Origin: Aquatica leii | Lineage: Eukaryota > Arthropoda > Insecta > Coleoptera > Lampyridae | Assembly (NCBI GenBank): GCA_035610365.1 | Contig: CM069435.1 | Span: 14,249,123-14,313,122 of the forward strand | Length of the DNA stretch: 64,000 nt | Reading direction: 5' to 3' | Shown: piece after piece, positions 1 to 10,350 of the stretch | Layout of the letters: each line of letters begins with the position of its first letter | Position numbering within the stretch: position 1 is the first letter of the stretch | The notes under the pieces: model-generated | What the model saw: the letters and a program-made list of their open reading frames with translations, nothing else | The model's database searches: none | What the model was told of the DNA's origin: nothing | Translations under genes and position numbers: made by a program

Positions 1-1042
1 ATACTATCATGTCGTCTCTTCATTTTGGTCTTCAGACTGTTCAAATTAAATTCTGGATCATTTCGTGCGTAGTCTTCCTGAAAAAGCGCATCCGTCAATG
101 CATGACGTGTCATCGTTTTAGAGCTAACACGTTCAAACCAACGATGGCGTCTTTGCCCGCGGATCGCGTCAACCCGCATAGGGCTTTCACCGTAACCGGC
201 GTAGATTATGCAGGACCTTTTACTGTTAACATTAATACTCTTTGTTCGTCTCGTACTACAAAATGATATCTATGTTTCTCTGCACCGCAACCAAAGCTGT
301 ACATCTAGAGTTTGCTTCGTCTTTATCTACAGAAGCTTTCTTCGTTTGTTTCGACAGTTTCATTGCGCGTTGGGGAATACCATTTCGCCTTAGATCGTAC
401 TGTGACCGCAATTTTGTTGGCGCAGCTAGACAGCTTGCTGAGCTGTATGATTTTTTGCGCAAAAACAATCATTCATTGTGCGAACGTCTCTCACTTCGTA
501 GTATCTAATGGGTCTGTAATCCTCCATATGATCCTTATTTTGGAGGACTTTGGGAAGCCGTTATTAAGTCCGCTAAGCGTCTGTGATATCGCAAAATTGG
601 TAACACGGGCTTTAAATTTGAAGAGTTTTGTACCATATTTTTTCAAATCGAAGCGGTATTAAATAGCCGTCTGTTGTGCGCCCTTTCATTTGATCCCGCC
701 GAAGCTGCAAACTATTTGAGTCCGGGCCATTTTCTTATTGGTGAGCCATTGCTATTTTCTCCTTCCTTTTTAGATACTAATAACTTTACTTTCAAACAAC
801 CCTGGCGTCATCAAAACAGCATAATACAGTACTTTTGGCGTCGCTGGTCTGCTGAATATTTGCATACCTTAACTCAACGTGTAAAATGGTTTCAACATAA
901 CCCCTGTCCTCAAGTGGGTGATGTAGTTCTTGTTCAAGATTCCAACCGACCGCTAATGTCATGGTTGTTTGGTTGAGTGACCGCGTTACACCCAGGACTT
1001 AATGGTCTCTTACGGATAGTCACCGTTAAAACAGCAGCTTAC
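1..1042 (+). pseudogene. BEL/Pao retrotransposon integrase fragment (left-truncated)
   Basis: Decayed C-terminal pol of a BEL/Pao LTR element, cut by the left window edge. Translated pieces in shifting plus-strand frames give the zinc-finger end CMTCHRFRA, then LPADRV and TGVDYAGPF (integrase core start), then ATKAVHLE with SLSTEAFF. Later comes LSPGHFLIGEPL (about 715-750), and finally WLFG with a basic tail in the region that normally closes BEL integrase. Frame changes near 230, 480 and 660 and in-frame stops show it is dead. The order matches BEL/Pao integrase. RT and protease would lie to the left, outside the window. Confidence 0.85.
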
Positions 1043-1117
1043 TTTTTTCTATTTTATTCTTTTTTATATTTTTAATTTTCTTTAAAATAGAGCATCGCTC
1101 ATTTTAGGTGGGCGGTA

Positions 1118-1420
1118 TGTTAGTGCGAGCGGTTTTTCTATTTAAGTTTTCCGCGAGTTGCATTTTCGGTTTTGTGACTTGCTGTCCCCTATTCTTAAGT
1201 TTCTATTTGTTGCTGTAAATACAAGTTTTTGATAAAGAATACCACAGTACGTTACTTAGTTTTGACCCGAGTATAACGCCTCCTTTCTTTCATTTTATTT
1301 CGTTAATTTCTGGGTGAATCGAAGCCTTGATTTATTACGGGTGTGGGTGGTTGAGCGCTCCCGATTTTCCTGAAGACCCAGGAACGTTATGTAAGTAATC
1401 TTCTAGTTCGTTTACGAATA
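1118..1420 (+). repeat. Possible 3' LTR of the BEL/Pao element
   Basis: Just after the integrase remnant, a G-rich run (GGTGGGCGG) that could be a polypurine tract is followed by TGTTAGTGCGAG, a plausible LTR start. The right end is unclear and no partner LTR is in the window, so this call rests on position and the short motif only. Confidence 0.35.
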
Positions 1421-1539
1421 ATTTGCTGGGTTGCTACCGGAAGTCCCCTCGTTTCTTAAACATTAAATACAGTCCGCTGTTCGACTTCCGTGTGGCCGAA
1501 ACATCCAACACTTTGTTGAGTTAGCCTTGAAAATTGTTT

Positions 1540-2645
1540 GCAGAAAACCTGTAATCATTGTTCTTTCAGACGACAAAGGCAACGTTACTGTCGTTTTGAG
1601 CCAGATTGATTCTGCCGCGAAAATTCATTCTTTTCTGCCAGAAGATACGTAAACTCTTTTAACTCGCAATCCCACTACGAGGATTGAAAGTGAGATCAGT
1701 CAAATCTTCTTTACTTACAAAAACTCAATGTCTAGTTACCCCTTCACTTTCAAAATCACCTTGTTTATAAGAACTTCCCAAAGTTCACTAACAAGGTATT
1801 CCCTTTTGGCATGTTGTTAGTAAAATCCAATCTCCTACCTACAAACGAACCAAATTCTTGCCCAACACTTTTTGGGAGTTTGCATGTAAAACTTCTTCTC
1901 GCATTTTCAGCTCTCAGCATTTTATTCAACGTTTAGAAACTATAAAACTTGCACTCCAAGATCTTATTGTAGGTTCTATCGGTTGTTGTAGCTAACATTT
2001 TTATGAAATATGTTGAAACAGCTGCTTTGGAATCATCAATATTAAAACCTAAAGTCTTGTTTAGGTATGTTAACGATACGTTTACTGTTTAGTCTTATGG
2101 TCATTTCAAACTGTTTCTTGATCATATAAACAATCAACGCTCAGATATCAAATTTACCATGGAAATCGAAAGTAATGGTTCACTTCCATTTCTCGCCGTG
2201 CTTGTGACTTGTAAACCCGACGGACTTTGTCTCATAACAATCCTGCACAGAAACGTTCTGTTGTCGAATCTTTGGCTCATCGCGCTTTTTCTATTTGTCA
2301 ACTTGAGAATCCCGGAACTCTGTCTTACTAGAACTTTGCTGACAATAGTTATTTGAAGTAATTATGCACGTGCTCGAGCACTTAACGACATTTCTACTTC
2401 CAAATCTAATCCAAAATTGACATTTTTACCTTACATTTATGAAATTACAGATTAAATAAGGAAACTTATACGTAAGAATGGTATTAAGCCTATATTCAAC
2501 TCGACAGACAAAATTTCTCAGATTCCTCCTTCTCTCAAGGACAAATTTCCTACATTTTCATTTTGAGATGTATACCAAATGCTTTGTTCATGTGGTTTAG
2601 TCTACATTGGTGAAACTAGTTGTTCCGTCGTTTTAAGCTGTTCCC
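1540..2645 (+). pseudogene. Penelope-like element, RT and GIY-YIG remnants
   Basis: Broken open reading of a Penelope-like retroelement. Visible in order are VIIVLSDDKGN near 1548 (finger motif usually ADKG), an LPEDT..TLLTRNPTT stretch near 1640, and the catalytic region KPKVLFRYVNDTFTV near 2047. The last corresponds to the RYVDDTF box with D changed to N. Next come SDIKFTMEIESNGSLPFLAV at 2140-2205, a conserved PLE RT tail, and MLCSCGLVYIGET near 2580, the start of the GIY-YIG endonuclease. Several stops and frame shifts make it non-functional. It belongs to the same broad family as the minus-strand fragment at 9838-10320. Confidence 0.85.
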
Positions 2646-2649
2646 TCAA

Positions 2650-5600
2650 TGGGTCGATTTTCAATTCCGTTAATTCAACCATTAGATTGAAACGTAATAA
2701 AACTGTTGTATGGTAACGAAAATTGCTATTTTAATCTGTTTTATCAAAAATCCTATAAACATAACCAGGTCTTTGAAACAAGTAGCATTGCCAGCAACAG
2801 TTTTTAAATAAAGCTTAAATTGACAGCGGTCTGTGAGACCGCTCTACTACGGTAACGACGTAACTATAAATGAACTACGGCATTTAAACGTTAATAATTT
2901 GACATGGCTTAGAACACAATTTATTAGCAAATAATTAAATAATGGCAACGTTGTTAAGAAAGTATATAAATATTAGCGCAATTAAAAGAAACTATTACAA
3001 TCTTGTTGGCAACAGTTTACAGTACATTGCACAGTAACGTAATAAACCAGTTCAATACAAAACAAAAGGACCTTTAGTGCTCAGTGCAAACTTATGAGTC
3101 ACATATTATAGTAAGGTTGACTATCTTTATAGCGTCCGCGACGCCTATTAACAGAAGTTATTATAATGCAGTAATGGTAATGGTCAATGATCCGTTCTGT
3201 CATAGAGTTTACTGTCAAATTCAATTGTATACAGAGAATGGATAACTGTATTACTAAAATTTAGTTTTAGACCGGTCTTCTCATAACCAAACAAAGCAAC
3301 GGCCAGCACAGCTTCTTCGGAGAGGGATCGCAGGCTTGGTTATGTGTGATTATAACGTGAATCTAAAAAAAGGCGCCAAGACGATGAAAAATTAAAGTCG
3401 AGGGAGACCGTCTAACTCGCCTCGTAGTAAGCGAAGAATAAATAACATTACAAAAATAATAACATCGAATATATATATTTATTGTATCCCAGAAGTCGAA
3501 ACAAGTATAGAGATGTAAATTCTTGAAAACATACACACGTAGGTTGACTAAATTAGAAATTTGTGTCGAGTGGCGAGCAACACACCGTGCAACAAACTGC
3601 CCTCGTCGGACTAAATAATTACATACATATAGCGTCTAAATGGATAAATACATATACTTAAATCGTAGACAAATCAAGCAAATTAAGCCTTCGAGATTCG
3701 ATGTGCACAAACGATAAACTCGCGAAGCGCAAAAATACAATTAATTGTGTTAAGTTAACATGCACGTACGGTCCTCAACGACCTAGTCCCCGAAACACAA
3801 ATAACAAATTTAAAGTAGTAATACTTACAAGCCTGACCTCACTCGGACTGTTAGCTAACCTCCGAACTTGGTGTACCTAAAAACAATCTTAAATCCCGAT
3901 TGGAACGAGCATATGCTGTTAACACAACTAAAAAAAGGTCTGGTTAGCATCCAATAATTACGGCTGTAAGTGCGCAGCGTTTTCCTGTGACTTAATCGAT
4001 TAAATTCCCCATGTTTGACTTCACAACAAAAAGGATGGTCCTGGCGGTTTTCAACCTTCGACGGTGGATATTATCAGTACGTATCACTACTTCGACGTCA
4101 TGGAATGTTTCGAATAAGACCACCTGTTGGTTATCTTAATTGATAACGCCGGACAATTGGTGACTACCAAAATCCGCTATAGAAAATTAGTAGGTGTCAA
4201 TTTAAACCTTCAATAAAGAAAATTGTATACCACTTACCCCGTTTCAACCTTCCACAAATAAACGCATTATAAATTTGCAGCGTGACACAATTTAACGGTG
4301 AAGGTTAACCCGGGCATACAGGTAATGAACTCGACAAAGATTTAATGTAAAGTGAACGGCGGATATGCTGTCGCAATTGTGACAGTCTGGCGCAAGAGCA
4401 GAAAGGTCCTGACAAGTTTTATAATACCTACCGAGACATTTTCCCTACTCGCGAATTGAACTTGTTACAAGCTTTAGGTATTTTACGAACCTGCACGGCC
4501 AACTCGCAGTAGTCGGTGAGAGGGGTAGGTTCCTCAGAGATATATATAAAGGTGTTTCAGGGCGCCAGAGCTTATCCCAAAGTAACTCTTCTGTCCGCTC
4601 ACAACAGAATGGTGTAGAACTTGTAACAATTCGAAGGTTTGTAATCCCTTCTACTCGGCTGTTCGAGTAGCCAACGTTTGTTATTAGATAACGACGATCT
4701 AAAGAGAAAGGTATGTAGTCATAAAAGAACAAGTAACCACAATAACAACTTTAATCTAGAACCTTGATGATTATCACAGAATATAAGAATTCTCATTACA
4801 GAAAATCAGTAGTATCGGCAACACACAATACATAGGTACATTACGTTGACATGAATAGTGAGGAATAATTTAGAGTAAATCTCATTTGTCTATAGCATGC
4901 GAGATACATAAAATAATGATAATAAGTACGGCCTTAATATTACAATATCATAATCAGTATTGGTGGTACACAGCATGCGTAACCCGAAATGAGAGAAGAA
5001 AAAAATTACTATATAAATGGTACTTCAATAACGTTCGTAACCACGAAATTAATATGTACAACAGTTTCGTGAGCGACCTTGTTGACAACGAAATAAGATA
5101 CATATAAAATCACTTACCAACCACAGGAACTTCCACTTGTGTGAAGAAAGTACTTTTCCCGACACGTAATCCTGTAAATAATTTGAATTGCAAATCGTGT
5201 CAAACCAATGCCTCACGAAATCAAGATCTACAAAATCATTACTTAAATTTTAAAGCAAACACACATAACACAACCCGGTAGTCGGATGCTTTGTACCCCT
5301 TTTCTGTGGTTTAATTATTTCTACTCGTAGGCCTTATAAAAGTTAGCATCGTCCCCTCAAAATATTTATCGATGTTAATGGGCCAGATGATGGTCGGAAT
5401 GGCCGTTGACGATTCGAATACTCCACACGATCGTAACGAAGCCACAACTTTCCCTGGTGGACGTTAAATTATAACCAGAATGCCCCTAGTTAGGAGGTAG
5501 CACATGGCGCTAACAAAAAGACAGAAAAATTACCTTTAATTAAAGAAAGAACAAAACCACTTACTCTGCGTGGATGAAATCAATTTAATTCAGAAGACTT

Positions 5601-5870
5601 CTATTTTCCATCGTGTCTTAACACGTGGATGCGTTTAGAAAATGATTTTTAACTCACGCAGACATATGTACTAACATGCACGATGTTAAAGTCAAAATGC
5701 CGGTCTGTCACCGGATGTCGCCTACTCAATACAAAGTGACCAACGAACCCGATAGATGGCGTCGAGAAATATAAAAGTAATTTTTAATTAAACTGATATA
5801 CAGGGTAATGCAGTATTTAAATTTATGCACGTAACAAACTACTAATTTCTTATTTTAACGTTACAAATCC
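2650..5870. other. No gene recognised; AT-rich repeat-derived spacer
   Basis: About 3.2 kb with no convincing coding region on either strand. Short open frames (such as the minus-strand one near 4445-4732) lack recognisable motifs. The only structured item I see is the 103-bp inverted-repeat copy at 3272-3374. A C-rich run lies at 5870-5880, at the edge of the purine-rich repeat block. Confidence 0.5.
3272..3374 (+). repeat. 103-bp inverted repeat, left copy
   Basis: This sequence, beginning CCGGTCTTCTCATAA and ending AATCTAAAAAAAGGC, recurs as its reverse complement at 9573-9675 with only a few mismatches. Similarity stops sharply at both ends. The copies point toward each other and enclose 6.2 kb. 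They could be termini of a composite element or two independent insertions of a short repeat. Confidence 0.8.
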
Positions 5871-5879
5871 CCCTCCCCC

Positions 5880-8060
5880 CAGCAACATGAAAACCTGTGA
5901 AGTGTACACTAGCTAAAGTCAAGAATAGAAATTTAGGCCTACGCCAAGGACAAAACCCTGAAATCCAAAACCAACCCAAATACAATAACACCCAACCCCA
6001 GAAGAAGCGTAGACGAAAGAAGTTTTCCCAATTTGCTAAGCATCACCAACCAAATGTGTCCAAAAGTCGCATGAAGCGGAATTATACTTTAAAGAACTAA
6101 AACTCAACCAACAGAAGCGAAGTATCAGAACAGGTACTCGTTGAAAGTCGACAAAAGTCGTTACGCTATAAAGCAAGAAAGCAACGCAGTCCCATAGACC
6201 TCACTGACCGGCAATACTAAGCAAACCAAGAGAAAAAGAAGAAGCATAGGAAAGAAAGAAGTTTAAACCACGGTCAAAGACAACGCCCTAAAATCCCTTG
6301 AAACCCCAGCCCCTGAACACAAATCCAACCCCCAAATATAAGTCCCCAAAGCTAACTAAGCTAAAGAAGTAAACAAAGAAAAAAATATCTTGATGTTGTA
6401 TTGTGATACGCGATTTAGAAGAAAGTCAAAAAGAAAAACTAATGCAGTTGTGCTCAAAAAGTCGTCAACAGACGATATGAGATTCTTCCACCAAAAAAAC
6501 AAACAGATCCTAACGATCTAAGCAAAGAAAACCAACGAAGAAATCTCAAGCAAAAAGAAGATTCTGATTAAAAGTCGACATAAGTCGGACTACCTAAAAG
6601 GCAGAGAAAAAGAATCAGTAATCCAAGAGTCACAACAACAAAGTCACCAAAAAGCCAAACACTAAATGAGTGCCAATCCAAAAGAAATCCAAACCGCGAA
6701 ACCCAAAACAAAACCAAAAGAAAGAAAGAAAAAGAAGTAAGAGCCAATAAATAATAAAAAACTTCACTTGCTAATTGAACGTCGTGAATCAGTGCTCGTT
6801 GTGTTGGAATGTCACATTGGAACGTAAATGCCGAAGAACGGATTAGAATATTACAAGAGCAAAAGAAACCCAAAGAAGAGAAATATCCTAACGGTGACTA
6901 ACAACATCAAAAATGCCGGCTAAGCGGAAGTACAGAGTACAAGGAGCGACGTTGCAGCCTATCCCAAGCTTCAATCCAAAAACAACAAAACAAAAACCCC
7001 CTAAACCCAATAAAGCGAGAGAAGTACCTGAGAAAGAAAAGAAAAAAGAAACACAGTTGCAGTGAACACTAAAGAAGAAAGTTACTAAAAAGATAAAAGG
7101 AAGTGTTCAAGCAACAAGCCAAGATAAAAGAAAAAAACAAAAGAGACAAGAAAGATAAGACTAGGTATTTCTATGTCCAACTAAGCACCCAAGAGGTGAA
7201 CCATAAGAAGATCAAAAAGAAAAAAAGAATTGATGTCACATAGAAAATCCTTAAACCTAAGAAAAAAAAATGAGAAATAGGAAAGATAAGAGATAGAGAA
7301 AGACGGAGATAAATAAGGTTCGATGTTAATGCCTGATTCATTCTTCACCCCGTAAAAGAACGAAAAGAGAGACCACCCTACGGTGCCCAACCAACCGCCC
7401 AAAGGGTAAACCTTTAGGAGGAAGAAGAAGAAAGAAAGAGATGTGGCATGTAGGTGATCAACAAATCAAGAAGAAGGAAAAAAAATATGAAGTAAGAAAA
7501 ACAAGAAAGGAAAAAAAGAAACAGACGGAGAAAGATAAGACAAGGTGTAAACGTCTGATTCGTTCTTCTCTCCGTAGAAGAAACGAAAGGGAGTGACCAA
7601 CCCTTCAATGCCCAATCAACCGCCCATGAAGCGAACCATAAAGAGAATCAAAGAAAAAAATAATGGTTGGTACATAGAAAAGATGGATAAGCCCAAGAAA
7701 AAAAAATTAAAAGTAGAAAAGATAAGAGATATAGAAAGACGGAGAAAGATAAGGCTCGATGTTAATGCCTGATTCATTCTTCACCCCGTAAAAGAATGAA
7801 AAGAGAAACCACCCTACGGTGCCCAACCAACCGCCCTAGGTATAGAAGAAAAGAAAGAGAAAAGATATCAGTTAATCATAGAACGAAAGCGTACCAATTG
7901 CTGTTCCAAATTGGAAAGTATACTTCAAGACTTTAATGCCGACGAGCGGAATAGAAAACTCAAGAAAAGAAAAACCAAACCCAAAAGCAGAAGAGAGAAT
8001 TCTATAGATGACGTACTAATCCAAAAAGGCCGACTAAGCGGATATAAATATATACTGACG
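5880..8060. repeat. Purine-rich, diverged tandem repeat block
   Basis: The plus strand is almost all A, G and C with long GAAAGA-type runs. Recurrent landmarks are GGCTAAGCGGA-like and GTCGACAAAAGTCG motifs every few hundred bases. Three consecutive units are clear: about 7192-7400, 7401-7625 and 7626-7836. Each ends in CCCAA(C/T)CAACCGCCC and carries GCCTGATTCATTCTTC or a variant. Minus-strand open frames here are low-complexity by-products, not genes. The block lies downstream (element sense) of the gypsy-like integrase remnant. A T-rich counterpart lies at 19190-19510 next to a matching gag fragment, so the repeats belong to that LTR family. Confidence 0.75.
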
Positions 8061-8073
8061 GAAAAAAAGTGAA

Positions 8074-8836
8074 CTAGCACTTACGACGCTTGCGACGCCG
8101 ATGAAAAAGAAGAGAGCGATTAGAAGAAGGAGACAGCAAAGAATAAGCAGAAGTGATTGACGAAATGGATGTAAGAGTAGTGGCCATTACATCAGGAGAA
8201 ACAGCACGATCCTTATGTAGACGCGTAGACTTAGTAGCGACACTAGTGTTGGAAAGCTTCGTTTTACTTGGCAAAACGTGACGTAACCTAATAGGGTTGC
8301 TTCGTTGCGAGTTCGAACAAGAACAATAACATATGAACTCGGCAACCTTAGGTCTCATATGTGGCCAGTAGAAGTGACATCGAAGAGCTTCCAACGTACG
8401 CTTAACACTGAGGTGATCCGAACCAGATGTAATGTGGTAATCCTGGATAAGTTGCTTGCGCTGATCCGATGGTACGACTAACTTCCAAATGCAAGGATCA
8501 AAAAAGGAAATGCGTACACGTTTACATAAAAGATTTTTCACAACACACCAACGAGAGAAACGACGAGGAGAAGCAGTAACTTTAGATATCATACCTAAAT
8601 ACCAAGGATCAGTAGTAGGCCTAATAATCCTAGAAACTGAAAAGAAGTTAGAAGGAAGAGAAAGAAGAGAACGAACAGTACGTAAAGGCTTATCACCTTG
8701 AGAACGACAACGAACACAAGTATTCGAATTAGAAGGGGACTCAGAAGAAGAAAGTGTAGAAGCATTAAGAGAACAAGTAGCAGGAATAGCAGAAGAGACG
8801 GAAGTAGAACTCTTATTAGCAAAGACTACAGATGAC
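8074..8836 (-). pseudogene. Gypsy-like RNase H/integrase remnant
   Basis: The minus strand reads through a Ser-rich stretch with a CVRC pair, then DPWYLGMISKV (the linker usual between RNase H and integrase in Ty3/gypsy pol). It continues into KLVVPSDQRKQLIQDYH and FYWPHMRPKVAEFICYCSC, the HHCC zinc-binding domain of gypsy integrase. The domain is damaged: the second His context reads SGSDHLSV rather than SGHLG. No DD35E catalytic core follows; the frame ends in an Arg/Lys-rich tail. RT is absent between this and the gag remnant upstream, so the copy has a large internal deletion. Confidence 0.7.
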
Positions 8837-8967
8837 TTTTAAACTTTGTCACTAGTCTCGGTTGTGGAGAAGTGGAAAGAATCACGAGAATTGATGTTCG
8901 ATTCCATACGCTTACCTAAAGAAATTAATTCAGCGATAGATTTGATTTCCATCAACGCCAAAGGAAG

Positions 8968-9432
8968 TTAGTAGAACGGCGTTACATTCCGGCGAATAAC
9001 CTTGAGCTGCATTTGCTCTGAGACCGGTTCTGCTAGCTGAAGGAAAAGGTATCGCATAGTGGTAACGTAAGTACCGATGGTTACGTCAGCTCTCATCGTA
9101 CGACTGCGAATTGAATCTATCAAGCGCTCATCATAATCCAAAGGTAAAAACTCCGACTTCAACAAAGTAGCAACATCATTCCACGAACGTAACGAACTTC
9201 GATTCGTCCTAAAAACAAGAAGGGCTTTGCCAGATAAAACTTCAAAAGCTGAAAGAAAAAGTTGATGCTGTGAAACACCACGAGACAAACACAACTCGTC
9301 AATACGAATAAGAAATTCTATAAGTAAAGAAGGATCTTCACCAGAAAACGTTACATTCCAATTTCCTAAGTTCGTTTCTGAATCAGAGTCCGAAGAAGTA
9401 AGAAGTGGTGGTTCTTCATCTGAAAAATACAT
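8968..9432 (-). pseudogene. Retrotransposon gag fragment
   Basis: About 154 codons from an ATG at 9432. An acidic N-terminus (MYFSDEEPPLLTSSDSDSE) is followed by a capsid-like segment with FLIRIDELCLSRGVSQHQLF, VFRTNRSSLRSWNDVATLL and LKSEFLPLDYDERL, the retrotransposon gag signature (W, F, P, then R-x-Q-like region). The frame closes at 8968 without a zinc knuckle. The same gag is found, more broken, on the plus strand near 18945-19135. The two copies are in opposite orientations, so this is a dispersed LTR family. Confidence 0.7.
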
Positions 9433-9572
9433 AGTTAACACACTAAAATTACGATAAAATCTAAACAGTAGAATCAAAATAGTAAATCAAAAGCAGAAAG
9501 CTGCTAACACGTCTCACTAAAACTCAAAACAGTAACTACAAATAGTATCACTAATAAATAATCTAATAAGCA

Positions 9573-9675
9573 GCCTTTTTTTAGATTCACGTTATAATCA
9601 CACATAACAAAGCCTGCAATCCCTCTCCGAAGAAGCTGTGCTGGCCGTTGCTTTGTTTGATTATGAGAAGACCGG
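9573..9675 (-). repeat. 103-bp inverted repeat, right copy
   Basis: Reverse complement of 3272-3374. It lies 140 bp upstream (element sense) of the gag start, where a 5' LTR or leader would be expected. It may therefore be LTR or leader sequence of that element. Confidence 0.8.
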
Positions 9676-9837
9676 TGGGACTTTTTATTTTGACAGGTCA
9701 ACTCTAGAAACCCGAGTTTCTCGTAACAAAGGTAAGAAAGAAAACGATAAGCTTGAAAAGCAAACGACAAAGAACTACTACAGAGTTAGGTAAATAACTT
9801 GTGAACCAAGCCAGATTCTAAACTCCATAGAAGTGAC

Positions 9838-10320
9838 TTAAAAAAAAGCAGTGTCCGTATATAAAGAAGTATTGTCTGATTGGGTTACGGTCGAAAAGGG
9901 GCGTGTCTTTGATAAAGGAGTAATGACAGGGTACCAAAGAGAAAATAGCTCGAAACCACGACTACGATTAAAGTTATTGGGGTGTTTGATCATTTCTATA
10001 CTCTCTCCAATTTTCCTATTCAAGAAGAATGGAGATTTTGCAATTACCGAAACGTTATCAAAATCTATATTGTGATCCGTAGTAAGATGATGTTCATCAA
10101 CCGCAGATTTAGAAATATGCCTTTTCCTTATACGATGATTATGTTCTAAAATGAACGTAATAACGGAACGACCGGTTTCACCAATGTAGACTAAACCACA
10201 TGAACAAGGAATTTGGTATACACCTTGAAATGAAAGTGTAGAAAATTTGTTTTTGGAAGAAAGAAGAATCTGAGAAATTTTGGCTGCCGAGTTGAATATT
10301 CTTACGAAGACGCGTTCCAA
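9838..10320 (-). pseudogene. Penelope-like element, GIY-YIG endonuclease fragment
   Basis: A 160-codon minus-strand frame. GVYQIPCSCGLVYIGETGRS is the GIY-YIG nuclease core with the Cys pair typical of insect PLEs. EHNHRIRKRHISKSAVDEH follows (catalytic region and conserved EH), then NIDFDNVSVIAKSPFF with NRKIGESIEMIKHPNNFNR. This is the C-terminal third of a PLE protein. The upstream RT is missing, so the copy is 5'-truncated. The bases just beyond its start (10319-10350) match one arm of the PLE terminal palindrome seen at 51205-51353. Confidence 0.9.
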
Positions 10321-10350
10321 ACTCGGAAGACGTTCTCATCTTAGTATAAG
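10319..10350 (+). repeat. PLE terminal arm remnant
   Basis: AAACTCGGAAGACGTTCTCA followed by TCTTAGTATAA matches the right arm of the PLE terminal palindrome at 51325-51353. It directly abuts the minus-strand GIY-YIG fragment, as expected for the inverted terminal pieces of PLEs. Confidence 0.65.

Noticed and set aside
4445..4732. 95-codon minus-strand open frame
   Set aside because: No recognisable domain, no homologous copy in the window, and surrounded by non-coding DNA.
6568..7608. Minus-strand hydrophobic open frames of 64-101 codons
   Set aside because: They lie on the T-rich strand of the purine-rich tandem repeats. Phe/Leu/Ser richness follows from composition and no conserved motif is seen.
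8595..8822. Leu/Val-rich minus-strand frame resembling a membrane protein
   Set aside because: The alternative minus frame reads Ser-rich sequence that joins directly to the integrase remnant, so this is a shadow frame.
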